Shown here: positions 44,311 to 52,942 of the stretch, in pieces
Numbering within the stretch: position 1 is the stretch's first letter
How the letters are laid out: the number at the start of each line of letters is the position of its first letter
Source: Rhodococcus jostii NBRC 16295
GTDB lineage: Bacteria; Actinomycetota; Actinomycetes; Mycobacteriales; Mycobacteriaceae
Direction: 5' to 3'
NCBI RefSeq assembly: GCF_001894825.1
Contig: NZ_BCWY01000010.1
Span: 62,001-126,000 of the forward strand
Length of the DNA: 64,000 nucleotides
Notes under the pieces: model-generated
What the model saw: only the letters and a program-made list of their open reading frames with translations
The model's database searches: none
What the model was told of the DNA's origin: nothing
Made by a program: the position numbers and the translations under genes

Positions 44311-44340
44311 CCGTGCTCGTTGAGGGATGTGAATCTGTAA

Positions 44341-44356
44341 CAGACCAGTCGGTCTG
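44341..44356. promoter_or_regulatory. TetR-type palindrome without a nearby TetR gene
   Basis: CAGACC and GGTCTG are separated by AGTC (CAGACCAGTCGGTCTG). This matches the common TetR operator form AGACC-N4-GGTCT. It lies 49 bases before the start of the 49-residue protein gene. No regulator is encoded within several kb on either side. Confidence 0.6.
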
Positions 44357-44404
44357 GACGATCTAGGCGTGAAGGTTATAGACCGACAACAAGGAGCGAG
44401 AACT

Positions 44405-44554
44405 ATGGGTTCGTCTGACATCTTCACTGATCTGGTCGCCTGGGGTGCTGAGGGTTTTCTGAACGGAAATCCGGTGCAGTCGGCAGTGGGTGCTGTGCTG
44501 TTCCTGGGCCTGGGACTTTGGGACCTCGTCACAGGTGCACCCATCGTCATCTGA
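44405..44554 (+). CDS. Small membrane protein, 49 residues
   Basis: ATG at 44405 follows a strong AAGGAG nine to ten bases upstream. The peptide begins MGSSDIFTDLVAWGAEGF and has one helix (VQSAVGAVLFLGLGLWDLVT), ending APIVI. It is a good candidate for a real single-span small protein. The TetR-type palindrome at 44341-44356 sits in its promoter, so expression may be inducible. No family recognised. The LLM oxidoreductase scrap lies just upstream; a larger operon may once have been here. Confidence 0.7.
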   Translation: MGSSDIFTDLVAWGAEGFLNGNPVQSAVGAVLFLGLGLWDLVTGAPIVI

Positions 44555-44616
44555 ACCCGCCAGACGCTCGGCCACGTAGCTACGGTACTTGCCAGAGAAT
44601 GTCCCTCCGTGGGCTG

Positions 44617-44674
44617 AGCCCGGCCGAGGCCGATTGTCGGTGACACCCCGATCAGACTGCCCGCTCCTCGACCC
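44617..44674 (+). repeat. Dispersed repeat C, copy 1
   Basis: Contains CCCGGCCGAGGCCGA, GTCGGTGACACCCC and GCCCGCTCCTCGACC in order. The same three blocks occur at 62844-62905 with small differences. In each case the repeat lies upstream of a plus-strand gene for a small exported-type or YceI protein. Confidence 0.6.
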
Positions 44675-44790
44675 GAGTCCCGGGAACTTCCGAACACGTT
44701 TATCACCTTGCACGACGAGCGGGTCGTCGGTCATCGGACGGGCCCAGCGGGCTTTCCGACACCAAACGTCCTGCTACCGAAAGGCTCTCA

Positions 44791-45171
44791 GTGAGAAGCA
44801 CAATTATCGCTGCGGCACGCGTCATGACCGCCGTCGTATCGGGGCTGGCCTTCGCAGCGATCTTCGGCTCCGGCACCGCCCAGGCGGACCCCCGGGACTG
44901 CGTCATCCAGCGGGATGCCTTCAGCGCGACGGCGACCTGCCATGACACCGATGCGCCCCCTGGTAGGGAGTACGCGCTGATCGTCGACTGTTGGGGCCTC
45001 CACGGCATCCCCAACGCCTTTCCGTTCTATGCGATCGGGCCCTTCAGCCAGTCCAGTCGCTCATTCGTGCCGACAGGTCAGGCCACGGGGGCTTGCAGCA
45101 CGAATTGGGGTGCTCCCGCGTTGGATGCCGGCGTGATCACCAACGCCCATGTGGAGGCCTATCGCCAGTAG
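44791..45171 (+). CDS. Small secreted cysteine-containing protein
   Basis: A 126-residue exported protein starting at GTG 44791. The signal peptide is RSTIIAAARVMTAVVSGLAFAAIFGSGTAQA, cut before DPRDC. The mature part of about 95 residues has four cysteines (DPRDCVIQ, TATCHDT, VDCWGL, GACSTNW) that could form two disulfides. No domain recognised. Ribosome site: GAAAGG about nine bases before the GTG. It stands alone between repeat C and repeat B copies. Confidence 0.75.
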   Translation: MRSTIIAAARVMTAVVSGLAFAAIFGSGTAQADPRDCVIQRDAFSATATCHDTDAPPGREYALIVDCWGLHGIPNAFPFYAIGPFSQSSRSFVPTGQATGACSTNWGAPALDAGVITNAHVEAYRQ

Positions 45172-45687
45172 CAGGGACGCGACCGCGTGCCCGCCGAACC
45201 CGTGTATCTGGTTGACGATTTACACCCCGGCTTCGGCATCGCCAGCCACGGGGAAGCGCGCGCTTGCAGTCCTGGTCGTCAGTCGGTTGGGATCGCGTCA
45301 TGGTTTCACCGCATCACAGGGGCGAGGGCTCTGTGGCGGCAACGACCGTGCACAGATCTGACCGAACAGAGATCCGCCTTCGGGACCGGCACCGCTTGCC
45401 ATCGGCCTTTCGCTCGCCGCCGATCGTCCCGGTGTCGGTTCGGTCATCGGTGACCAAGTTCTCTCGCGCACAATCGCTCAGGCAGTAGTTCTCCTCAAGG
45501 GTCCGTCATGTAATTCCGATGCTCGGGTGAACCGCCCGGATCGCAAGTCCCAGTCCGGGACCCCGAACGCGATGCCCTAGCTGCAGTTCGATGCCACTCG
45601 AGCTCGTACCGATGAAGTCCGGAATCTCGCGCGGTCCTACATCGCGCGGTCCTACTCTGGTACGCGAGAGGTGAAAGGGGATGAGTA
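45172..45687. other. Intergenic stretch with repeat B copy 2
   Basis: About 515 bases between the secreted-protein and SDR genes. Apart from repeat B at 45268-45373 and a short direct repeat TCGCGCGGTCCTAC near 45632-45655 I see nothing. Frames here are short and unconvincing. Confidence 0.5.
45268..45373 (+). repeat. Dispersed repeat B, copy 2
   Basis: Begins CAGTCCTGGTCGTCAGTCGG, continues TTGGGATCGCGTCATGG, and after a 40-base insertion has GACCGTGCACAG, CTGACCGAAC and GAGATC. Copy 1 is inverted at 34225-34312. Confidence 0.7.
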
Positions 45688-46410
45688 ATGCTGCTGCAGA
45701 ACCGCATCACGATCGTCCACGGGGGCAGTGGCGCCGTCGGATCCGCGGTCGCGCGGGCGTACGCGCGGGAAGGCGCTGAGGTGCACCTCACCGGACGCAC
45801 TCGAGCCACGCTCGAGGATGTCGCTCACCGCATCAGGGACGAGGGCGGGATTGCGCACATCGCTGTTCTCGATGCGGTGGACCGGGACGCGGTTGAGCGG
45901 CATGCCGCGGCTGTGGCAGACGAGAGCGGCGGCATCGACGTCTGCTTCAACGCCACCTTCAACGACGACATCCAAGGCACGCCGCTCGTCGACATGCGGG
46001 TCGGCGACGTGATGCAGCCGGTCGCCAAGGCGGTCACGACGAGCTTCGTCGTCGCCACGGCCGCTGCGCGCCACATGGTCGGACGCGGCACCGGCGTCAT
46101 CCTCGTCATGGCCGGCGGACGGGAGGCGATCCCGAACCTCGGTGGCTCCCATGTCGCGTGGGCCGCACTCGCCGGCCTGTGCCGACAGCTGGCCGCCGAG
46201 CTCGGGCCGCAGGGTGTCCGCGTCGCCTGGCTACTGTCGCCAGGCTCCCCGAAACTGGACGAGCCCGACCCTGACGCCACCCACCTGCTGCTGCCACGGC
46301 GCCCGAGCTACGCCGATGTCGCGAACGCGGCCGTCTTCGCCGCGTCCGACTGGGCCACGACGATGACCGCGACCGAGATCAACCTCACCGGGGGCGCTGT
46401 CGTCGACTGA
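45688..46410 (+). CDS. Short-chain dehydrogenase-like protein lacking the catalytic triad
   Basis: A 240-residue SDR-fold protein. The cofactor loop is ITIVHGGSGAVGSAVARAYAREGAEVHLTGRTRATL, where HGGSGAVG replaces the usual TGxxxGIG. In the active-site region VMAGGREAIPNLGGSHVAWAALAGLCRQLA, the normal Ser, Tyr and Lys of the Ser-Tyr-x3-Lys triad are absent. The C-terminus (TATEINLTGGAVVD) is normal. It may be a non-catalytic binding protein or work by another mechanism. AAAGGGGATGAGTA precedes the ATG. No partner is obvious; the next gene is a RibD_C-type protein 99 bases downstream. Confidence 0.85.
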   Translation: MLLQNRITIVHGGSGAVGSAVARAYAREGAEVHLTGRTRATLEDVAHRIRDEGGIAHIAVLDAVDRDAVERHAAAVADESGGIDVCFNATFNDDIQGTPLVDMRVGDVMQPVAKAVTTSFVVATAAARHMVGRGTGVILVMAGGREAIPNLGGSHVAWAALAGLCRQLAAELGPQGVRVAWLLSPGSPKLDEPDPDATHLLLPRRPSYADVANAAVFAASDWATTMTATEINLTGGAVVD

Positions 46411-46509
46411 CCGGGGCGGCCGGACTCCAGGAGTCGAACGCCGATGAGTTTCGCCGTGCTTTCGCGTCTGTATCTGCAGACCCGTTCAACCGCACCCCAG
46501 GAGAGCATC

Positions 46510-47088
46510 ATGACCGCCACCTACACCTTCGACGTCTTTTCCAGCCTCGACGGCTACGGCGGTGTCAGCGGCGGAGACTGGGGCGGCTACTGGGGTAAGC
46601 AAGGCCCCGAACTGCTCGACCACCGCCTCGCCTTGTACGAGGCGGAGCAGCGGATGGTCTTCGGGCCCAACACCTATCGGGCGTTCACGCAACTGCTCGC
46701 CTCAGGCACCGAGGAGTCGGTGCGTGACGCATGGGTCACCCGGATGAGGAACCTGCCGGCCACGGTGGTGTCGACCACCCTGGAAGGACCGCTCGACTGG
46801 CCGGACGCCACCGTCGTGGGCGGTGACGCCGTCGACGTCGTCGCCCGGCTCAAGGAGGAGTCCGAGGTGCCGTTGCGCTCGCACGGCAGCCTGTCGATGA
46901 ACCGGGCGCTGATGGCCGCCGGCCTGGTCGACCGCCTCCAGGTGACGCTCTTCCCGGTCATCACCGGTCAGACCGGTGATGACCCGATCTTCCGGGGTGC
47001 GGCCGACTTCGACCTCGAGCTGATTGAGAGCCGGACGCTCGACGGCAACATCCAAGAGCTCGTCTACCGGCCCACCCTGCATGGCTGA
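46510..47088 (+). CDS. RibD_C/DHFR-fold family protein, copy 1 of an inverted pair
   Basis: A 192-residue DHFR-fold protein: MTATYTFDVFSSLDGYGGVSGGDWGGYWGKQGPELLDHRLALY, MVFGPNTYRAF, VVSTTLEGPLDWPDATVV, and VPLRSHGSLSMNRALMAAGLVDRLQVTLFPVITGQTG, the cofactor-side motif. It is almost the same protein as that encoded at 55140-55715 on the other strand. The ATG at 46510 follows CAGGAGAGCATC. Probably an NAD(P)H-dependent reductase of unknown substrate. Confidence 0.88.
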   Translation: MTATYTFDVFSSLDGYGGVSGGDWGGYWGKQGPELLDHRLALYEAEQRMVFGPNTYRAFTQLLASGTEESVRDAWVTRMRNLPATVVSTTLEGPLDWPDATVVGGDAVDVVARLKEESEVPLRSHGSLSMNRALMAAGLVDRLQVTLFPVITGQTGDDPIFRGAADFDLELIESRTLDGNIQELVYRPTLHG

Positions 47089-47581
47089 GTCCGTCCATGC
47101 ACCCCCGCCCCGTCACGCAGCCAACTCTTTGGCCGCCGCCCTACCTACGGTTGACCAAGCCCACACCGACGAGCAGGTCCGCCGCTCGATCGCAGAAACC
47201 GTCATCTCGCACCACGAGACCTGGGGCGCGATCGGTGAGGGCTCGGTGGTCGGGCTCGGATCTGGTCGCCCGATCGCGGCATGCCGGTCGGAGGGAACTT
47301 TCCAGGTCAGGTCCGATTCCGTGGGAGTGGTGTCGGCGGGGCGTTCCGGGGGTTTGCCCTCGAGGAAGGTTGCGCCGTTGCGGACAACTGCGACCAGGCG
47401 CGGTGCATTGACTGCGTTGTTTCGTGCCCATCACCGTTCAAGGAGCCGCTTACGGGAGGGCGAGAACTCGACGTTCCGACAATCGATCGGCTATGCCCCG
47501 GGAACGTTGACAATGCCTCCGCCGTCGGCGGAAAGTTGAGCAGAGACCCGATCTGTCAACGTCGGCGAGTAGGTGAGAAGC
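47089..47581. other. Intergenic stretch, no supported gene
   Basis: About 490 bases between the RibD_C and cupin genes. Frames on both strands give low-complexity, arginine-rich translations. One plus frame (from about 47078) begins with plausible sequence, HAANSLAAALPTVDQAHTDEQ, but has no start signal and no known match. Confidence 0.4.
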
Positions 47582-48088
47582 GTGAGCGCAACCGATCCCC
47601 CACCGCTCGTTGTCGTGCCGCCGGGGACCGGGCAGACCGGTGACCTGGGCCCGATTGGGGTCGAATTCAAGCTCTGGGGCCGTGACACCGGTGGGGTGTT
47701 GTCGGTCGTCGAGCACCCGTTCCCGGTCGGTGCGCTGGTGCCGCCGCATCTGCATACGCGGGAGGACGAATTCTCGATAGTTACTCAGGGTGTGATCGGA
47801 TTTCGCTCCGGCGACCGGGAGGCCGTTCTCGAATCCGGCGGATACATCACAAAGCCCCGGGGTGAGATGCACGCCATGTGGAACGCCGGCACCGTCCCGG
47901 CGCGCATGATCGAGATCATCAGCCCGGCCGGCTTCGAACATTGCTTCCTGGAAATGTCCGAACTGATCGCCGCCGGCGGACCGGATGTCACCCAGATCGC
48001 CGCAGTTGCCGAGCGCTACGGTCTGCAATTCGGCGAACCCGACTGGTTGCCCGACGTGATCGCCCGATACGCCCTGACACCGTCGTGA
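47582..48088 (+). CDS. Cupin-domain protein
   Basis: A 168-residue cupin. Motif 1 is GALVPPHLHTREDEFSIVTQGVIGFRSGDR, with two His and a Glu as metal ligands; motif 2 is GGYITKPRGEMHAMWNAGTVPARMIEIISP, with the third His. A helical tail follows (LAAGGPDVTQIAAVAERYGLQF). Quercetinase-like cupins share this form, but the substrate is unknown. GTG at 47582 follows GTAGGTGAGAAGC. Confidence 0.88.
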   Translation: MSATDPPPLVVVPPGTGQTGDLGPIGVEFKLWGRDTGGVLSVVEHPFPVGALVPPHLHTREDEFSIVTQGVIGFRSGDREAVLESGGYITKPRGEMHAMWNAGTVPARMIEIISPAGFEHCFLEMSELIAAGGPDVTQIAAVAERYGLQFGEPDWLPDVIARYALTPS

Positions 48089-48388
48089 GCCCGCTCGAGC
48101 CTCGACGCATGCGGTGTCGTTCACTGGTCGGGGCTGCTGAGCTCGGCCAGTCGGTGAGCCGAAGACAACTTCGAAGAATGGGGCGGCCACAGCCGCCTGG
48201 AGGCGCCCGGTGCCGGCGAACAGTTGGATTCGTGTGTGGGCGAGGCAATGCCGGGCGTCGTCAACCACCAGTATGGCGGGTAATGCCGTCTCGCCCGTTG
48301 ATCGTCATCCGGTGCTCCGATAGGCGTTCCCGAGAAGGCATCCGCCACGACGCACCTATCCGAAGCCAGTGCACGTTACCGTGCGAAG
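48089..48388. other. Intergenic stretch, no supported gene
   Basis: Three hundred bases with no gene. It contains TTGATCGTCATCCGGTGCTC near 48298; closely similar strings stand near 40619 (AATCGTCATCCGGTGCG), 36161 and 53651, which hints at a further short dispersed repeat. Confidence 0.4.
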
Positions 48389-48943
48389 GTGGAACTTATT
48401 CTCTCTGCCTCGGCCGAATTCGAGCGCGTGGTGCGCCAACTGCCGGTGGACTCATGGGACCTGCCCACACCGTCACAGATTTCGGTACGCGATCTTGTCG
48501 AGCACGTCGTGGTGGGCAACCGCTTCACTGTGCTCCTGCTTGCCGGCGTCGGGCGTGAACAAGCCCGGAACATGCTCGCAGATGACCAGCTCGGAGACGA
48601 CCCGGTCGCCGCGGTGGCCGAATCGTCACGACACCAGGCCGAGGCCTTCGCCGCCGCACCACCGGAACAGCCAGTTCCAGGCCCCAACGGCGGCGTCCCC
48701 GCCGAGGCGTTCCTGCGCTTCCGGCTCGTCGACCTTGTGGTCCACGCGTGGGACCTCCTCCGCGCGGCGGGCCTCGATGAAACTCTTGACCCGCCTGTGG
48801 TCGCCGGGCTGTCATGTGTGGTCGCACCACATCTGGACGACATGCTCGCCTTCGGCGCGTACGGCGAGGGCCCGAGTGACACATTGCCTCCCGACGCTCC
48901 GCAGCAGACCCGACTCCTCGACTGGTTCGGACGACGGCCCTAG
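48389..48943 (+). CDS. TIGR03086-type (maleylpyruvate isomerase N-terminal-like) protein
   Basis: A 184-residue protein of the mycothiol-dependent DinB-like group. It has PSQISVRDLVEHVVVGNRFTVLL (metal His in the first helix), and FRLVDLVVHAWDLLRAAGLDETLDPPVV, which holds the second ligand cluster typical of TIGR03086. Such proteins bind a divalent metal and often use mycothiol in detoxification or isomerisation. Starts at GTG 48389 with GAAGGTGG adjacent. Substrate unknown. Confidence 0.86.
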   Translation: MELILSASAEFERVVRQLPVDSWDLPTPSQISVRDLVEHVVVGNRFTVLLLAGVGREQARNMLADDQLGDDPVAAVAESSRHQAEAFAAAPPEQPVPGPNGGVPAEAFLRFRLVDLVVHAWDLLRAAGLDETLDPPVVAGLSCVVAPHLDDMLAFGAYGEGPSDTLPPDAPQQTRLLDWFGRRP

Positions 48944-49311
48944 CGAAACGCCAAGCCAGGGGACGACCCACCGAATCTTGGGTCTTCGTAGTACGACGCT
49001 ACGGCAAGCCGAGCGTTTTGAGCTGCGATGCCCAGAAGACCTGCAGCGCGTCTGACGAACTTCGGAGATGGCAACCGTCAAGCCGGGCAAACTCCTGTCG
49101 CGCTGGTCAATGCGCGACGTCTTGCGCTGCCTCGAGCGGACCGTCGTCCGCGAGGTCTACCACGACCCACAACACGACCTGACGCTGGCGACCTCAGGCC
49201 CGACACCGAAGCCCCCCATGGCAGGCTTGGACTGGGTGGGGTGCCGATTCACACGGCCACTCTCGGCCCGCCCATCCGCGTGATGCGTACATACGAAAGG
49301 GGACGTCACTG
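48944..49311. other. Intergenic stretch, no supported gene
   Basis: About 370 bases before the carboxylesterase gene. A plus frame at 49068-49283 has no ribosome site or family match. Nothing else seen. Confidence 0.4.
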
Positions 49312-50814
49312 ATGACCGTCCGTACCGTGAACACCGAGGCAGGGCGACTCTCCGGTGACCACACCGACGGGGTCGCCCGATTCCTGGGAATCCCCTACGC
49401 GGCAGCTCCAGCGGGCGAACGCCGATTCGCACCCCCTCGCCCTGCCGAACGATGGGCAGGGACCAGGAACGCCACCGGTTACGGCGCTACCGCACCCCAG
49501 CCGCAATTGCACCCCGCTCACGCGAATCTGGCGCCGCTGATCGGGCCCGGATGGGTCATCGGAGACGGCGACTACCTCAATCTCAACGTCTGGACACCCG
49601 ACCCCGGCACGAGTGGGCTTCCGGTGATGGTTTACGTCCACGGCGGCGGGTTCATGATCGGCTCGGGCGCCGCCCCCGCCTTCGACGGCACCTCGTTCGC
49701 GCGCGACGGCGTGGTCCTGGTCACCGTCAACTACCGACTCGGGGCGGAGGGCTTCCTCGCACTGCCCGGTGAGATCACGAACCTTGGATTGCGCGATCAG
49801 ATCGCAGCACTGCGCTGGGTTCGCGACAACATCGCCGGGTTCGGCGGAAACCCGGACAACGTCACCGTCTTCGGCGAATCGGCCGGCGGCTCCTCGGTCG
49901 CGTTCCTGCTGCACTCCCCACTGGCCGCCGGACTGTTCCGGCGAGCGATCGTCCAGAGCGGGCACGACGAGATGGCCCGCCGGCTCGAACTCACCGAAGA
50001 ACTCACGAAGGCACTCGCCGCGCGGCTTGGAACCTCCCCGACCTCAGACGCATTCCGAGCATTCACTGCCCCCGACCTGGTGCGCGCGCAGGGAGCTCTG
50101 CTCAGAAACGAACCCCGCTCAGACCTGCGCGACGACAACGGTGTCGACCCGGGCCACGGTCGTGCGCTGTTCGTCCCCACCACGGGTGACGACGTCCTCC
50201 CCGACCCGGTCGGAGTCCCGAGCACACACTCGCACGGTGTCGACCTGTTGATCGGCACAACACTCGAGGAAGCCAACCTCGGTTTCGGTGCCGACGAGTT
50301 CGCCGCATTCGACGCACATGACGCCGTAGCCGAGCTGGCCGCCACCTACCCCGATGCCGAAGCGCTCCTCGAACGGCACGGCCTCCACGACCCGGCCGTC
50401 ACCCCCGCGCACGCACTCACATCCGCCTATACGGACCTGATGTTCCGATCACCGAGCCGCCGCACCGCGCGCCGCCACCCAGGCCCCACATACGTCTATG
50501 AATTCGCGTGGCGATCACCACTGCACGGCGCCGCACACGGCCTCGACGTCCCCTTCGTCTTCGACACCACACAGGCATGCCGCGGCCTCATCGGCGACGC
50601 CGCACCCGGCGCCCTCACCCACGCGATGCACCAAACCTGGCTCGACTTCGCAACCCACGGAGATCCCGGCTGGCCCACTTACGACGACGCCAGAAAAGCG
50701 ATGAGGTTCGATGCCAGCCCCCACGTCTGCGAGGACACCGCTCCCCACGACACCGGCGCCGATTACCTGCCGTCCACCTCCACAACCCGAAGCTCCGCGC
50801 ACGGACAAGCATGA
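49312..50814 (+). CDS. Type B carboxylesterase
   Basis: A 500-residue carboxylesterase/lipase family enzyme that hydrolyses carboxyl esters. It shows FLGIPYAAAPAGERRF, the EDCL-equivalent GDYLNLNVWTP, the oxyanion hole VYVHGGGFMIGS, the nucleophile VTVFGESAGGSSVAFLL, the acid GTTLEEANLGF and the histidine region SPLHGAAHGLDVPFVF. The size is normal. The ATG at 49312 follows GAAAGGGGACG. No signal peptide, so it acts in the cytoplasm. Neighbours are small detoxification-type genes, without a clear pathway. Confidence 0.94.
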   Translation: MTVRTVNTEAGRLSGDHTDGVARFLGIPYAAAPAGERRFAPPRPAERWAGTRNATGYGATAPQPQLHPAHANLAPLIGPGWVIGDGDYLNLNVWTPDPGTSGLPVMVYVHGGGFMIGSGAAPAFDGTSFARDGVVLVTVNYRLGAEGFLALPGEITNLGLRDQIAALRWVRDNIAGFGGNPDNVTVFGESAGGSSVAFLLHSPLAAGLFRRAIVQSGHDEMARRLELTEELTKALAARLGTSPTSDAFRAFTAPDLVRAQGALLRNEPRSDLRDDNGVDPGHGRALFVPTTGDDVLPDPVGVPSTHSHGVDLLIGTTLEEANLGFGADEFAAFDAHDAVAELAATYPDAEALLERHGLHDPAVTPAHALTSAYTDLMFRSPSRRTARRHPGPTYVYEFAWRSPLHGAAHGLDVPFVFDTTQACRGLIGDAAPGALTHAMHQTWLDFATHGDPGWPTYDDARKAMRFDASPHVCEDTAPHDTGADYLPSTSTTRSSAHGQA

Positions 50815-51157
50815 GAAACCCGCTCCCAATTTCGGCGCCTGACGAATAAGGACCGTCGCACGAGGTGCGCAGCTTGCGCTGCTGGGCAGCGTAGTTCATT
50901 GCACCCGGGCCCTGGCGACTCGCGACTGCGCCGGCGACGCCGGCGGGCTGTCCGGGCACGAGGATGCCAGGGAAATCCTCTCCCTGGGTGGCGGACCCGG
51001 CCGCAGAAAGTACTTCTGAGGCGGGCGCAAGTACGCACGATCAGCTGATGGATCGTCGATCGTCGAGCGATCGGCTGGGAGGTCTGGGGCTGTTGCGTAG
51101 CGTGCCCATTGGCAAGGATGTATTCCATCCACGCAGCGCGATCAAGGAGTCGACGCA
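50815..51157. other. Intergenic stretch, no supported gene
   Basis: About 340 bases between the esterase and YCII genes. Only shadow-like frames. The end of the stretch holds AAGGAGTCGACGCA, the ribosome site of the YCII gene. Confidence 0.45.
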
Positions 51158-51499
51158 ATGACGAAGTACCTAATCTCGTTCCCGAGTGCCGCCATGGTTC
51201 TTCCCGACGAGGATCTGCAGGCAGTTTCGGATGCGACGCACGCGGTCGTGCAGGAGGCGAGGGACGCCGGCGTCTGGGTGTTCGGCGGCGGCATTGATGA
51301 GAGCGTGTCGCCCGTCATGGTCGATGGCGATGGGACCGTGACCGAGGGCACCTACACGCAGACGGAACAGCTCGACGGCGGCTACGCGGTGCTGGAATTG
51401 CCCTCTCGCGAGGAGGCACTGGGATGGGCCGCGAAGATCGCGGCCGCTTGCCGATGCGCGCAGGAGGTGCGTGCGTTCCAGTACGACCCCGCGAGCTGA
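51158..51499 (+). CDS. YCII-family protein (DGPF-related, motif degenerate)
   Basis: A 113-residue YCII protein: MTKYLISFPSAAMVLPDEDL, DAGVWVFGGGIDES and TQTEQLDGGYAVLELPSREEALGWAAKIAAACRCAQEVRAF. It aligns with the ECF42-linked protein at 38016, but the DGPF motif is replaced (GTYTQTEQL). A strong AAGGAG precedes the ATG. No sigma factor is next to it; it might be a distant target of the ECF42 factor. Function unknown. Confidence 0.85.
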   Translation: MTKYLISFPSAAMVLPDEDLQAVSDATHAVVQEARDAGVWVFGGGIDESVSPVMVDGDGTVTEGTYTQTEQLDGGYAVLELPSREEALGWAAKIAAACRCAQEVRAFQYDPAS

Positions 51500-51775
51500 C
51501 GGCTTCGAACTCGTACCCGCCGAAGCGGAGCTCCTCCACTGGCAAGTCGTTCTCGCGCGCTCACCGGCAGCGAACTGCCAATCGATCGAGAACCCATTCC
51601 CGAGGGAGAGTGGGTGGCCGAAACACCGCGCCAGCTCGACGAGTGAGACGTCCGGTGAAGGATCGGCCAACGGAACACGATTTCCGACGTTCCGCGATGA
51701 GTCCGGCCATCTCTTCCAGTCTGTCTGTTAGTAACTATGAGTACCCGGTCCATCCAACCATCGGAGGAATCGCCC

Positions 51776-52420
51776 ATGCCCCGCACCCGGATCCACAACA
51801 TGAACATCTCCCTCGACGGTTACGCCGCCGGCGAGCACGTGACCTTCGACGCCCCGATCGGCGGCGCCGAACGGCTATTCGATCGGTTCGACGGACGCGT
51901 CATCCACGGGGTCGACCGGGTAGACGCCCCAGTCACCCTGGACCGTGCCGTAACCAGCCTGTGGAGCCAGGGCATCGGCGCGGAGATCATGGGCCGTCGC
52001 AAGTTCGGCCCCCAAACCGGCGATTGGCCCGACGACGGGTGGCGCGGATGGTGGGGCGACGAACCGCCATTTCACACACCAGTGTTCGTCATGAGCCACT
52101 ACCCACACCCGAGCATCGACTTTCCCAACGGAACCAGCTTCCACTTCGTGGACGCGCCACCCCATGAGGTGCTGCGCATGGCCCAGGAAGCTGCCAACGG
52201 TCAGGACATCCGCATCGGCGGAGGACCCTCGACCGTGCGGCAGTTTCTGCAAGCCGACCTGATCGACTTCATGCACCTGGTGATCGTGCCCATCACCCTC
52301 GGGCGCGGCGTATCCCTCTGGGAGGGCTTGAACGGCATCGAAGACCGCTTCACAATCGAGACCGTCGCCTCCCCCAGCGGGCTTACCCATCAGTTCTGGA
52401 ACAAGAACCGCCACGACTGA
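51776..52420 (+). CDS. RibD_C/DHFR-fold family protein
   Basis: A 214-residue DHFR-fold protein: RIHNMNISLDGYAAGEHVTFDAPIGGAERLF, AEIMGRRKFGPQTGDW, PVFVMSHYPHPSIDF and the cofactor-side GQDIRIGGGPSTVRQFLQADLIDFMHLVIVPITLGRGVSLWEGL. The ATG at 51776 follows GGAGGAATCGCCC and is better than an earlier GTG or ATG in frame. It converges on and overlaps the end of the broken MerR gene. Probable NAD(P)H-dependent reductase. Confidence 0.9.
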   Translation: MPRTRIHNMNISLDGYAAGEHVTFDAPIGGAERLFDRFDGRVIHGVDRVDAPVTLDRAVTSLWSQGIGAEIMGRRKFGPQTGDWPDDGWRGWWGDEPPFHTPVFVMSHYPHPSIDFPNGTSFHFVDAPPHEVLRMAQEAANGQDIRIGGGPSTVRQFLQADLIDFMHLVIVPITLGRGVSLWEGLNGIEDRFTIETVASPSGLTHQFWNKNRHD

Positions 52421-52753
52421 GCCGGTTCATCGGCAGTCGGAGATCCGCCTCCGGGACAGCTCTGTTGTCGACGTCGGCGATCCGATCGGCGACCAGCGGA
52501 AGCATCCGCTGACGCACCGAGGCACAGACTCGCTGATCCCAGACCTCGAGCAGATCCCGATCTCCTCCAGCGGCAGGCCGAGATGCGTGGCCGAGGAGAT
52601 GAACGCCAACCGTTCCACCGCCCCGTCGCCGTAGACCCGGTAACCCGACGCGGTTCGCTCGGCGGACAACAGGCCCGCGGTCTCGTAGAACCGCAAGGTC
52701 GTGGCCGGAACCTCGGAGATATCCGCCAGCTGCGAGATCCGATAAGTGCCCAT
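52383..52753 (-). pseudogene. MerR-family regulator, frameshifted
   Basis: ATG at 52753 starts MGTYRISQLADISEVPATTLRFYETAGLLSAERTASGYRVYGDGAVERLAFISSATHLGLPLEEIG, a normal MerR DNA-binding domain. The expected continuation DLLEVWDQRVCASVRQRMLPLVADRIADVD is present but in another frame. Adding one G at the CCC run 52556-52558 (plus strand) restores it, giving a protein of about 124 residues that ends at TAA 52383. Either a recent mutation or a homopolymer error. An intact form would be a redox- or metal-type regulator. Confidence 0.8.
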
Positions 52754-52942
52754 GAGACGACGGGAAACCTTTGAGTCGACTCGAAGGTCAAGCGCGAACG
52801 GCAAGGAATCCGCTGCCATCCGGTCACGGATCTGCAATGGACGTCCGGGCCTGTTCACAGACAGTGAGTCGCCCCGTCCCGTGCGGGCATCGCTGCGAGA
52901 GGCAAGACGATCTGCGATGCTGATCAGACGACTGCGGAGGAC

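Noticed and set aside
47450-48268. Minus-strand frame of 272 codons
   Set aside because: Antisense to the cupin gene, whose metal motifs are clear on the plus strand.
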